Below the pieces are notes generated by a model. That model made no database searches and was not told the origin of the DNA. It saw only the letters and a program-made list of their open reading frames with translations. This document shows, in pieces, positions 8,151-16,666 of a stretch of DNA of 64,000 nucleotides. Made by a program: the position numbers and the translations under genes. Location: contig NZ_QNGB01000012.1 of the NCBI RefSeq assembly GCF_003298505.1, positions 1 through 64,000 of the forward strand, given 5' to 3'. This stretch comes from Roseovarius sp. TE539. GTDB lineage: Bacteria > Pseudomonadota > Alphaproteobacteria > Rhodobacterales > Rhodobacteraceae. Position 1 is the first letter of the stretch. Each line of letters starts with the position of its first letter.

Positions 8151-11091
8151 GAAGACGCTCTCCTTCCGGGTCGATGAAATGGGCCGATACGATCTCGACC
8201 TCAACCTCGGTGCCATGCACCGGGCTGACAGCCCGCACGATTTCCCCCTTCCGGGTATCGCCCGACTTCACGAAGCCCAACCCGATCGAATGGCCCAGTG
8301 ACGGGGAATGGGCCACCGAGGTCATCCAGCCCTGGTCGTTCTCCATGTTCGCCGTTTCGCCGCGATTGATGAAATGGGCCCCGGCGACGAGCGGTTGCGT
8401 GCGGTCAACGGGGCGAAAGCCCATCAGTTTCACCGCATCGTCGCGAACCATCTCGGGGCGTTGCGACAGGATGTTGCCGATGCAATCCTTCTTCCGGCTG
8501 ACCATGCGGCCCATCCCGAGGTTGTGCGCGGTCGTCTGCCCGTTCAACTCGTTGCCGGCGGCATGACCCTTCTCTATCCGCATCACGCCAAGCGCCTCGG
8601 TGCCGTAGGGCACGGCGTCGAATTCTGCCCCCGCCTCCATCAGCACACCCATCATCGCGTTGCCATAGCGCGCCGGCACGGCGATTTCATAGGCCAGTTC
8701 CCCGGAGAAGGAGATGCGGAACAGCCGCGCCGGCGTGCCTCCGCAAATGGAGATTTCGGCACAGGCCATGAAGGGAAACGCCTCGTTCGAGATGTCATGG
8801 TCGGAATCGACGATCTTGCGCAGAAGGTTGCGCGAGTTGGGGCCGGCCACCGCGAATTGTGCCCAGCCATCGGTGGTCGAGATCAGATGCACGTCCAGGT
8901 TCGGCCAAAGGCATTGACGCGCAAATTCCATTCTCCGGAATACCGTGACGGCATTTGCGGTGGTGGTGGTCATGACGAAGTGATGTTCGCCCATCCGCGC
9001 GGTCGTGCCATCGTCGTAGGCGATACCGTCCTCGCGCAGCATCAGGCCGTACCGGACCCTGCCAACGGCCAGCGTGGAAAAGCCGTTGGCGTAGACCCGG
9101 TTGAGGAATTCGGCCGCATCCCGGCCCTGAACGTCGATCTTGCCCAACGTGGTCACGTCGCAGATTCCGACCGAGGCGCGGGTCATCAGGACCTCGCGGT
9201 CGACACTGTCGCGCCATCCCGTTTCGCCGGGCCGCGCGAACCATTGCGCCCTGAGCCAGTTGCCCACCTCCACGAAGGCGGCCCCGTTGGCCGCGGCCCA
9301 TTCATGCGAAGGTGTCAGCCGGTAAGGGCGGAAATCCCGGCCACGCGCCCGCCCTGCCAGGGCGCCCATCGAAACCGGCGTGTAAGGCGGGCGGAACACG
9401 GTTGTCCCGGTCTCGGGAATGGTGTTTCCGGTTTCCTCGGCAAGCACCGCGAGGGCCGCGATGTTCGAGGTCTTGCCCTGATCGGTGGCCATGCCCAATG
9501 TGGTATAGCGCTTGAGCAGCTCGACAGAGCGGAACCCCTCGGCATTCGCCTGTTTCACGTCCTTCACTGTCACGTCGTTCTGAAGGTCCAGCCATGCGCG
9601 GCTCCTGCCCTGACGGACATGCCAGAAGGCGGCCGCCTCGTGCGGTTCGTCCTCGGCCCGCGGCAGATCCGTCCCGGCCGGCGTGATACCGAGATCTTCA
9701 AGACGGGTCACGGCACTTGCACGCCCTTCGGCAAGTGCTGCGGCAAGCGTCATTGCCCCGTTCGCGGCCCCGGCCACGGCCATGCCCGGCGGCAGCGCGT
9801 CGCCGGGGACGAAGGCGCTCAGGTCCTCGCGCCATTGCGGCCGTCCCCCCTGATGACAGGTCAGATGTACATTGGGGTTCCACCCTCCGGACACGGCGAG
9901 GCAGTCAGCCGGGATCATCTGCCCGTCGGCGAGGGTAACCGATCTGAGCCCCTTGCGGCCCGTCGTGTCGGCCACGGTGGCATTCCTGACGTGCCGCGCA
10001 CCGGGCACGTCGCAGACCGCCGGCGCATCGCGCGTGTCGATGATGGCGGTGACCTCGACCCCTTTCGCGGCCAGATCCGCGGCCGTGCGCCAGCCGTCAT
10101 CATTGTTGGTGAAGACCGCCACCCGCCGCCCCGGGGTCACACCGTAGCGGTTGAGGTAGGTCCGCACCGCCGCGGCGAGCATCACGCCGGGCCGGTCATT
10201 GTTTCCGAAGGCAATCGGACGCTCGGTGGATCCGGCGGCCAGTACCGCGCCACGGGAGTAGATCCGCCAGAGAATCTGCCGGGGCTTGCCTCCCGGTTCC
10301 GCCAGATGGTCCGTGCACCGTTCCAGCGCGCCATAAATGCCGTGATCATACGCGCCGTGGACGGTGGTCCGCGTCATCAGGCGGACATTGCCCATCCCGG
10401 CCAGTTCCGAGACGGCGCCGCGCGCCCATTCCGCGCCGGCCATACCGCCAAGCTCCAGGGTTTCGGCGTTGAGGCGCCCGCCGGGGGTGAAGTCCTCGTC
10501 GGCGAGGACCACGCGGGCGCCGCTCCGGCCGGCCGTCAGCGCCGCCATGAGTCCCGCCGGCCCGGCCCCGATCACCAGCAGATCACAATGCAGGAAGCCC
10601 TTGTCGTAGGCGTCCGGATCCTCCTGCATGGAAAGCCGCCCAAGCCCCGCAGAGGCACGGATCGCGGGCTCGTACAGCTTTTCCCAGAACGCCCGGGGCC
10701 ACATGAATGTCTTGTAGTAGAAGCCCGCCGACAGGAATGGCGACAGCAGGTCGGTCACCGCCATCAGATCATGTTCGAGCGACCCGCGGTGATTCTGGCT
10801 GCTGGCGTGCAGACCGTCCCACAATTCGGTCACCGTGGCCCGCGTGTTGGGCTCCTGAAAGGCACCCGACCGGAGCTGTACCAGCGCGTTGGGTTCTTCC
10901 GGCCCGGCGGTGAAGATCCCCCGCGGACGGTGATACTTGAACGACCGGCCGACCAGTTTCTGACCGTTGGCCAGCAAGGCCGAGGCCAGCGTATCGCCGG
11001 GATGTCCCTGCATGGGCTTGCCGTTGAAGGTGAAACGCAGCGTCCGGCCGCGGTCGAGCTGGCCGCCGCTGACGCGATTGACCTGGCTCAT
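8143..11091 (-). CDS. soxA: Sarcosine oxidase alpha subunit
   Basis: A 982-residue protein of the usual alpha-subunit length. The N-terminal region resembles a ferredoxin-like Fer2_4 domain (TLRFTFNGKPMQGHPGDTLA). A dinucleotide-binding domain follows (LLVIGAGPAGLMAALTAGRSG), then an oxidoreductase core. The C-terminal about 390 residues form an aminomethyltransferase (GCV_T) fold that binds tetrahydrofolate. With SoxB, SoxD and SoxG it oxidises sarcosine to glycine, hydrogen peroxide and 5,10-methylene-tetrahydrofolate in the cytoplasm. It overlaps soxD by 4 bases and soxG by 8. Confidence 0.95.
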   Translation of the reverse strand: MSQVNRVSGGQLDRGRTLRFTFNGKPMQGHPGDTLASALLANGQKLVGRSFKYHRPRGIFTAGPEEPNALVQLRSGAFQEPNTRATVTELWDGLHASSQNHRGSLEHDLMAVTDLLSPFLSAGFYYKTFMWPRAFWEKLYEPAIRASAGLGRLSMQEDPDAYDKGFLHCDLLVIGAGPAGLMAALTAGRSGARVVLADEDFTPGGRLNAETLELGGMAGAEWARGAVSELAGMGNVRLMTRTTVHGAYDHGIYGALERCTDHLAEPGGKPRQILWRIYSRGAVLAAGSTERPIAFGNNDRPGVMLAAAVRTYLNRYGVTPGRRVAVFTNNDDGWRTAADLAAKGVEVTAIIDTRDAPAVCDVPGARHVRNATVADTTGRKGLRSVTLADGQMIPADCLAVSGGWNPNVHLTCHQGGRPQWREDLSAFVPGDALPPGMAVAGAANGAMTLAAALAEGRASAVTRLEDLGITPAGTDLPRAEDEPHEAAAFWHVRQGRSRAWLDLQNDVTVKDVKQANAEGFRSVELLKRYTTLGMATDQGKTSNIAALAVLAEETGNTIPETGTTVFRPPYTPVSMGALAGRARGRDFRPYRLTPSHEWAAANGAAFVEVGNWLRAQWFARPGETGWRDSVDREVLMTRASVGICDVTTLGKIDVQGRDAAEFLNRVYANGFSTLAVGRVRYGLMLREDGIAYDDGTTARMGEHHFVMTTTTANAVTVFRRMEFARQCLWPNLDVHLISTTDGWAQFAVAGPNSRNLLRKIVDSDHDISNEAFPFMACAEISICGGTPARLFRISFSGELAYEIAVPARYGNAMMGVLMEAGAEFDAVPYGTEALGVMRIEKGHAAGNELNGQTTAHNLGMGRMVSRKKDCIGNILSQRPEMVRDDAVKLMGFRPVDRTQPLVAGAHFINRGETANMENDQGWMTSVAHSPSLGHSIGLGFVKSGDTRKGEIVRAVSPVHGTEVEVEIVSAHFIDPEGERLRA

Positions 11092-11375
11092 CTGTCGCGC
11101 CCCCGTTCGCGGGCGGCATCGCGGGCAAGCTCCACCCCGGTGATTTCATGGGTTCGCGTGTCGCGCGTGACCACCAGCCAGGAACGATCTCCCTGCTCGT
11201 GATACCACAGCTCCCGGTGCGGCCCGGCGGGATTGTCGCGCAGGTAGCCGTAGTCGACGAACCGGTCCATGCAGTCCGGCGCCTGCCAATCCGGCCGGTC
11301 CATGAGCGCAGCATCGCCAAGATAGACAAACTCGGCGGCATCGCGGGGGCCCAGAAGCGGGTGATCTATGATCAT
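11088..11375 (-). CDS. soxD: Sarcosine oxidase delta subunit
   Basis: A 95-residue protein of normal SoxD size, with the typical start MIIDHPLLGPRDAAEFVYLGDA and the central DRFVDYGYLRDNPAGPHRELWYHE. SoxD is the small structural, zinc-binding subunit in characterised enzymes. The Cys that normally contribute are reduced to one visible residue (PDCMDR) in this sequence, so metal binding is uncertain here. It follows soxB after 51 bases that contain an intergenic repeat, and overlaps soxA by 4 bases. Confidence 0.9.
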   Translation of the reverse strand: MIIDHPLLGPRDAAEFVYLGDAALMDRPDWQAPDCMDRFVDYGYLRDNPAGPHRELWYHEQGDRSWLVVTRDTRTHEITGVELARDAARERGRDR

Positions 11376-11384
11376 GGCATCGCA

Positions 11385-11411
11385 CCTCGAGTATTTTCGG
11401 AAAGATGAAGC
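11385..11411. repeat. Single copy of the GAGTATTT..GGAAAGATGAAG intergenic repeat
   Basis: CCTCGAGTATTTTCGGAAAGATGAAGC fills most of the 51-base gap between soxB and soxD. It matches the repeat at 2664-2696 and, in reverse, at 25133-25157. Here it lies inside an operon rather than at its end. Confidence 0.65.
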
Positions 11412-11426
11412 ATGCCCGTTTGCCCT

Positions 11427-12677
11427 TCAATGCAGGTTGGGCTGGTTGCCCACGCCCTTTTCGTCGATGAGGTGCCCGCGCCCGAAGCGGTCCAGGCGCA
11501 GTTCGGTGGCCACCGGGTGGGGCCGGTCCGTGGCCAGCAGGTGTGCGTAGCAATAGCCCGAGGCAGGCGTGGCCTTGAAGCCGCCGTAGCACCAGCCACC
11601 GTTGAAATAGAGCCCCTCCACATGGGTCTTGTCGATAAATGGGGAGCCGTCCATGGACATGTCCATGATCCCGCCCCAACTGCGCAGCAGGCGCGCCCGC
11701 CCGATCATCGGCATGATCGCCATGCCGCCCTCGGCCACGTCCTCGACCACGGGCAGGTTGCCGCGCTGCGCGTAGGAGTTGTAGCCGTCGATGTCGCCGC
11801 CGAAAACCAGTCCGCCCTTGTCCGACTGGCTGACATAGAAATGCCCGGCGCCAAAGGTGATGACACCCGGAAGCACCGGCTTGAGCCCCTCGGTGACGAA
11901 GGCCTGCAGGACGTGGGACTCGATCGGCAGGCGCATGCCCGCCTTCGCCATCACCCGGCCTGACGATCCGGCGACGCAGACCGCCACCTTGCGGGCGCGG
12001 ATGGGGCCGCGCGTGGTTTCCACACCGCGGCATTTGCCGGCATCGATGTCGAATCCCGTGACTTCGCAATTCTGGATAATGTCGACGCCGTTCCTGTCGG
12101 CCCCGCGCGCGTAGCCCCACGCCACTGCGTCGTGGCGCACGGTGCCGCCGCGCCGCTGGAAAAGCCCGCCCCTGATCGGAAAGCGGGCGTTATCGAAATC
12201 CAGGAAGGGAAGTTCGGAGCGCAATTGTTCGGCATCGGCGAGTTCGGCATCGGCGCCGGCGAGCATCATCGCGTTGGCCCGCCGCACGAAGGCGTCGCGC
12301 TGCGCATCCGAGTGAAAGAGGTTCAGGATCGATCGCTGGCTGACCATGGCGTTGTAGTTGAAATCCTGCTCCAGCCCTTCCCACAGTTTCAGGGAAAGTT
12401 CATAGAAGGGCTCGTTCCCGGGCAGCATGTAGTTGGAGCGGATGATCGTGGTGTTGCGCCCCACGTTGCCCGACCCGACCCAGCCCTTTTCGAGTACCGC
12501 GATATTGCGCAGTCCGTATTCCCGGGCGAGGTAATAGGCGGTTGCCAGGCCGTGGCCACCGCCGCCGATGATGACGATATCGTATTCCGGTCTCGGCGCC
12601 GGATCCCGCCATGCCGGTTTCCAGCCCGCGTTTCCGGTCAGGCCTTCGCGAAGAATTCTCAAGGCATTGTAGCGCAT
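11427..12677 (-). CDS. soxB: Sarcosine oxidase beta subunit
   Basis: A 416-residue FAD-dependent oxidoreductase of the DAO superfamily. DIVIIGGGGHGLATAYYLA is the dinucleotide-binding motif, and KGWVGSGNVGRNTTIIRSNY is characteristic of SoxB. The C-terminal ITHE-like GGDIDGYNSY and GGWCYGGFKATPASGYCYAH complete the flavin site. It carries the sarcosine-oxidising centre. The ATG at 12677 gives the family's usual N-terminus (MRYNALRIL); the longer frame to 12794 would overlap the divergent regulator. First gene of the operon, with the regulatory region shared with the GlxA-type gene. Confidence 0.95.
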   Translation of the reverse strand: MRYNALRILREGLTGNAGWKPAWRDPAPRPEYDIVIIGGGGHGLATAYYLAREYGLRNIAVLEKGWVGSGNVGRNTTIIRSNYMLPGNEPFYELSLKLWEGLEQDFNYNAMVSQRSILNLFHSDAQRDAFVRRANAMMLAGADAELADAEQLRSELPFLDFDNARFPIRGGLFQRRGGTVRHDAVAWGYARGADRNGVDIIQNCEVTGFDIDAGKCRGVETTRGPIRARKVAVCVAGSSGRVMAKAGMRLPIESHVLQAFVTEGLKPVLPGVITFGAGHFYVSQSDKGGLVFGGDIDGYNSYAQRGNLPVVEDVAEGGMAIMPMIGRARLLRSWGGIMDMSMDGSPFIDKTHVEGLYFNGGWCYGGFKATPASGYCYAHLLATDRPHPVATELRLDRFGRGHLIDEKGVGNQPNLH

Positions 12678-12741
12678 CCGCGTCCATCCCCGTGATCCGG
12701 GTGCCACAATCGCGCTTGTCGTCCGGATCGACTTTCCGGTA

Positions 12742-13722
12742 ATGGACGGATACATATCCATTATGGTCAAGGCCGTCGAATTTTCCGATCGCACCAGACG
12801 TATCGGCGTTCTGCCCGTTCCGGGCTTCGCCCTGATGTCCTATGCGTCCACCGTGGAGCCGTTCCGCGCCGCCAATCTGCTTGGTGGCCGGACGCTATAC
12901 GATCTGGTCGATATCGGTCTGTCGGACAGCCCGGTGCCGAGTTCTGGGGCCGCAAGCGTGATGCCCGCCGCGCGGGTGGGCGATGCGCTGAAGCTCGATT
13001 ATCTTTTCGTGGTGGCCGGTGGTGATCCGACCGGATTCAGCGATCCGGCCGTTACCGGCTGGCTGAACCGGATGGCGCGTGCGGGCACCCGGCTGGGCGG
13101 GGTTTCCGGCGGTCCCGTGATCCTGGCCCGGGCGGGGTTGATGGACGGCCGGCGCATGACCGTGCATTGGGAGCACGCGGCGGCGCTGGCCGAGATTTCG
13201 CCGCATCTCATGATCGAACGGACGCTCTACGTGATCGACCGGGATCGCGTCACCTGTGCGGGAGGGACCGCGCCGGTGGACATGGTGCATGCGCTGATCG
13301 CCGGGCACCATGGATCCGCGTTCGCGCGGCTGGTGAGCGACTGGTTCATGCATACCGAGATACGCCCCTCGGTCGGGCCGCAGCGTGGCGGGCTGGCGGC
13401 GCGGGTGGGAACCAACAGCGCCCCGATCCTTGATGCCGTGGCGGCGATGGAAGCCAATCTGGGCACGCCCCTGGGGCTTGGGGACCTGGCCGCCGCGGCA
13501 CAGCTCTCGCCGCGTCAGCTCAACCGGTTGTTCCGTGAAAAACTCGGCACCTCGACGATGCGCTACTACCGTGATCTCAGACTGGACCTGGCGCGCAGCC
13601 TGCTCAGGAATTCGCCCATGTCCCTGACCGAGATTGCGCTGGCCACGGGATTTGCCAATTCGTCCCATTTCTCCCGGCTTTACGCGGATCAATACGGTGG
13701 GCCGCCCTCGGCTGTGCGCTGA
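12742..13722 (+). CDS. GlxA-type regulator: DJ-1/PfpI-like domain plus AraC HTH
   Basis: A 326-residue regulator. Residues about 20-190 form a class I glutamine amidotransferase-like (DJ-1/PfpI) ligand domain (LVVAGG-like FVVAGGDPTG and GVSGGPVILARAGLMDGRRMTVHWEH). The C-terminal 110 residues are an AraC-type DNA-binding domain with two HTHs (LGDLAAAAQLSPRQLNRLFREKLG; LTEIALATGFANSSHFSRLYADQYG). The architecture is that of GbdR, which controls glycine betaine and sarcosine catabolism in Pseudomonas; divergence from soxB supports a similar role here by inference. An in-frame ATG at 12763 is an alternative start, as neither has a clear ribosome site. Confidence 0.88.
   Translation: MDGYISIMVKAVEFSDRTRRIGVLPVPGFALMSYASTVEPFRAANLLGGRTLYDLVDIGLSDSPVPSSGAASVMPAARVGDALKLDYLFVVAGGDPTGFSDPAVTGWLNRMARAGTRLGGVSGGPVILARAGLMDGRRMTVHWEHAAALAEISPHLMIERTLYVIDRDRVTCAGGTAPVDMVHALIAGHHGSAFARLVSDWFMHTEIRPSVGPQRGGLAARVGTNSAPILDAVAAMEANLGTPLGLGDLAAAAQLSPRQLNRLFREKLGTSTMRYYRDLRLDLARSLLRNSPMSLTEIALATGFANSSHFSRLYADQYGGPPSAVR
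12748..12759. promoter_or_regulatory. Possible operator: GGATA-CA-TATCC inverted repeat
   Basis: GGATACATATCC has 5-base perfect arms and a 2-base centre. It lies between soxB and the regulator if translation of the regulator starts at 12763, and within its first codons if it starts at 12742. It could be a control site for both genes. Short and unsupported by a second copy. Confidence 0.25.
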
Positions 13723-13804
13723 CCGGTCAAGTTTCCGCTTGCGGCCGACGGGAAAATTCTCTTCTTTCCGGTGAATTCGCGGCGCGCATTGAAAAGGCGG
13801 AGAC

Positions 13805-15415
13805 TTGGAAAGCTACGACTACATCATCGTCGGCGCCGGCTCTGCCGGTTGCGCCGTCGCCGACCGGCTTGCCCGGGGCGGCCGCCACAGCGTCCTCGTG
13901 CTGGAGGCGGGCGGCCGTGACACGTCGCCCTGGCTGACGCTGCCGCTGGGATACGGAAGGACGTTTTTCGATCCGCGCGTCAACTGGAAGTTCGAGACCG
14001 AACCGGAAGCCTCCCTCGGAGGGCGGCGCGGCTACTGGCCTCGGGGCAAGGTGCTGGGGGGCTCCAGCGCGATCAACGCGCTGGTCTACGTGCGCGGACA
14101 ACCGGGTGATTTCGACGACTGGGCCGCGGCGGGGGCGCATGGCTGGGCCTGGCGCGACGTCGCGCCGGTCTTCGACGACATGGAGTCCCGGGTGGCCGCG
14201 GACGGCCGGCGCTCGGGGAACGGGCCGGTCTTCGTTCAGGACGTTTCCGATCAGGTGCATCGCGTCAACCGCTATTTCTTCGCCGGGGCCGCCGCGCTCG
14301 GGCTGCCGGGCACGGAGGATTGCAACGGTGCGTCCTTCGAGGGCGCCACCACTTACCGGATCAACACACGCAACGGCGCCCGCTGGTCGGCGGCACGGGC
14401 ATTTCTGAGGCCCGCCCGGCGGCGGGGGAACGTGACGGTGCGAACCGCGGCCCTGGTCGAGCGGCTGACCTTCGAGGGCGGGCGCGCCACCGGGCTTCAG
14501 GCGCGTTTCGGACGGCGGAAAAGGCGCTTCGCCGTGCGGCGCGAGATCATCCTTTGCGCCGGGTCTGTCGGCTCACCTGCGATACTGCAGCGATCGGGGC
14601 TTGGCGCGGAAGAGACGCTTCTGTCAGCGGGTGTGACCCCGAAGAAGGCGTTGCCGGAGGTGGGCCGGAACCTTCAGGATCACCTTGGTATCAGCTATTA
14701 CTTCCGCGCGACCGAGGCGACCCTCAACAACCAGTTGGCGCCTTTCGCGGGCAAGCTGCGCGCGGCACTGCGATATGCCTTGCGGCGGCGCGGACCGCTG
14801 GCGTTGAGTGTCAATCAATGCGGGGGTTTCTTCCGGTCGGAGGCGGATTGCCCGCGGCCCGATCAACAACTCTATTTCAACCCGGTGACCTACACCACCA
14901 CGGCGCGGGGCACGCGGACGGTCATCAATCCGGACAGTTTCGCCGGGTTCGTCCTGGGTTTTCAGCCCACGCGTCCGCAAAGCCGGGGCCGGATCGGGAT
15001 CGTGGATGCCGACCCGGCCACGCCGCCGCGGATCATCCCGTCCTCGCTTTCGGCGCCGGGCGACAGCGATGCCGTGATCGCCGGCGGCCGACTGTGCCGG
15101 GCCCTGTTGGGCACGGATGCGATCGGCAACCTGATCGAGGCGCCGATGGGTCCGGATCCGCGCCGCCTGTCGGACGAAGCCCTGCTGGAGGATTTCCGCG
15201 ACCGGTCCAGCACGGTTTTCCACCCTGTGGGCACTTGCCGGATCGGGACAGGACCGGAGGATTCGGTGGTCGATCCGGCCTTGCGCGTACACGGAATCGA
15301 CGGGCTTCGGGTGGCGGACGCGTCGGTGTTCCCCTCGATTACTTCGGGCAATACGAACGCCCCTGCGATGATGGTGGGATACCGCGCCGGCAACCTGATA
15401 CTGGAGGCGGCATGA
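13805..15415 (+). CDS. GMC-family FAD oxidoreductase (choline dehydrogenase-like)
   Basis: A 536-residue flavoprotein of typical GMC length. The Rossmann motif IIVGAGSAGCAVADRLA is at residues 8-24. GMC signatures follow: RGKVLGGSSAINALVYVRG and CAGSVGSPAILQRSGLG. The C-terminal HPVGTCRIG and GNTNAPAMM carry the catalytic His/Asn pair. It oxidises an alcohol, but choline, another betaine-related alcohol or a sugar alcohol cannot be told apart. The start is TTG at 13805, with AAGGCGGAGA just upstream and no nearby in-frame ATG. It follows the GlxA-type regulator after 82 bases and overlaps the enolase-superfamily gene as ATGA. Confidence 0.88.
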   Translation: MESYDYIIVGAGSAGCAVADRLARGGRHSVLVLEAGGRDTSPWLTLPLGYGRTFFDPRVNWKFETEPEASLGGRRGYWPRGKVLGGSSAINALVYVRGQPGDFDDWAAAGAHGWAWRDVAPVFDDMESRVAADGRRSGNGPVFVQDVSDQVHRVNRYFFAGAAALGLPGTEDCNGASFEGATTYRINTRNGARWSAARAFLRPARRRGNVTVRTAALVERLTFEGGRATGLQARFGRRKRRFAVRREIILCAGSVGSPAILQRSGLGAEETLLSAGVTPKKALPEVGRNLQDHLGISYYFRATEATLNNQLAPFAGKLRAALRYALRRRGPLALSVNQCGGFFRSEADCPRPDQQLYFNPVTYTTTARGTRTVINPDSFAGFVLGFQPTRPQSRGRIGIVDADPATPPRIIPSSLSAPGDSDAVIAGGRLCRALLGTDAIGNLIEAPMGPDPRRLSDEALLEDFRDRSSTVFHPVGTCRIGTGPEDSVVDPALRVHGIDGLRVADASVFPSITSGNTNAPAMMVGYRAGNLILEAA

Positions 15416-16539
15416 TGCAGCCTGGACAGCCCGGTGCGCGCATCGTCGCGCTGGAGACATTCGTCAATGAGTTCGTCGGTTTCGTCCGGATCACGACCCG
15501 CGATGGCAGGCAGGGCTGGGGGCAGCTTTCAACCTATAACGCCGACATTACGGCGCAGGTCTTCCACCGTCAGATCGCCCCATGGAGCCTCGGCCGTGGC
15601 GTGGAGGAACTCGAGGCGCTGGTGGCTGAGATCCCGGAGCGCGAGCACAAGTTCCCGGGCACCTACCTGCGGCGGGCGCTTGCGGGGCTGGACACCGCGG
15701 TGTGGGACTGGCGCGGCCGGGCCGAGGGCCTGCCCGTGGCGGCGCTTCTGGGCGGATCGGCCGGCGGGTTGCGGGCCTATGCCTCTTCGATGCGGCGCGA
15801 CATCACCCCCGAGCAAGAGGCCGTGCGCCTGACGCGTCTGCGTGACGAGCAGGGATTCGACGCTTTCAAGTTTCGCGTCGGCGCCGAATGCGGCCACGAC
15901 CGGGACGAGTGGCCGGGCCGGACAGAGGCCATCGTGCCCGCCATGCGCCGCGCCCTGGGCGAAGAGGTTTCCCTTCTGGTCGATGCCAATTCGGGATTTT
16001 CCCCGCCACGGGCGATAGAGATCGGGCAGATGTTGCAGGACAACGGCGTCGAGCATTTCGAGGAACCCTGTCCCTACTGGGAGCTCGAGCAGACCGCAGA
16101 GGTGACCCGGGCGCTGGATCTGGATGTGACCGGTGGCGAGCAGGATTGCGAGTTGTCGCAATGGCGACGGATGATCGAGATGCGCGCGGTCGACATCATC
16201 CAGCCCGATATCCTTTATCTGGGCGGCGTGGTGCGCACGATGGCGGTGGCCGCAGCCGGTGCCGCGGCGGGACTGCCCTGCACCCCCCATTGCGCCAACC
16301 TGTCAATGGTGACGCTGTTCACGATGCACCTTCTGCGCGCCCTTCCGAACGCGGGCAAGTACCTGGAATTCTCTATCGAGGGACCGGACTATTACCCGTG
16401 GCAGGAAGGGCTTTTCGAAAACGATCCCTACCGCGTGGAGAATGGCCGGTTGCGCGTGACGGAGGCCCCGGGCTGGGGTGTGATGCCGAACCCCGCTTGG
16501 CTGGAAAAAGCGCAATACCGGATCAGCCGCACGGAGTGA
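15412..16539 (+). CDS. Enolase-superfamily (mandelate racemase/muconate lactonizing) enzyme
   Basis: A 375-residue protein. Metal ligands of the superfamily are visible: LLVDANSGF, EHFEEPCPYWE and VTGGEQDCE. A FKFRVG strand stands where many members have KxK, and PHCANLSMV holds a probable catalytic His. Together these fit an acid-sugar dehydratase or epimerase rather than muconate cycloisomerase, but the substrate is unassigned. ATG at 15412 overlaps the GMC stop as ATGA; a second ATG at 15415 has better spacing from GGAGG (15403-15407). Translational coupling to the GMC oxidoreductase points to one pathway. Confidence 0.85.
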   Translation: MMQPGQPGARIVALETFVNEFVGFVRITTRDGRQGWGQLSTYNADITAQVFHRQIAPWSLGRGVEELEALVAEIPEREHKFPGTYLRRALAGLDTAVWDWRGRAEGLPVAALLGGSAGGLRAYASSMRRDITPEQEAVRLTRLRDEQGFDAFKFRVGAECGHDRDEWPGRTEAIVPAMRRALGEEVSLLVDANSGFSPPRAIEIGQMLQDNGVEHFEEPCPYWELEQTAEVTRALDLDVTGGEQDCELSQWRRMIEMRAVDIIQPDILYLGGVVRTMAVAAAGAAAGLPCTPHCANLSMVTLFTMHLLRALPNAGKYLEFSIEGPDYYPWQEGLFENDPYRVENGRLRVTEAPGWGVMPNPAWLEKAQYRISRTE

Positions 16540-16666
16540 CGCGCACATCCTCGGTGGCACGGGGATTTTCAGGTATTTCATTAAAGTGATTCCCTGTTGC
16601 CCCCGTGTTCCCGTCGGGACATTCGGCCTATGCTGGGGTGTGAACGGGCACGATCGGGGGAATGCC

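Noticed and set aside
8308..11202. A 964-codon open frame on the plus strand opposite soxA
   Set aside because: It mirrors soxA codon structure in GC-rich DNA, has no recognisable domain, and soxA has full family homology.
14320..15411. Upstream extension of the enolase-superfamily frame inside the GMC gene
   Set aside because: The extension reads in another frame of a clear GMC gene; the true start at 15412 has an ATGA overlap and GGAGG upstream.
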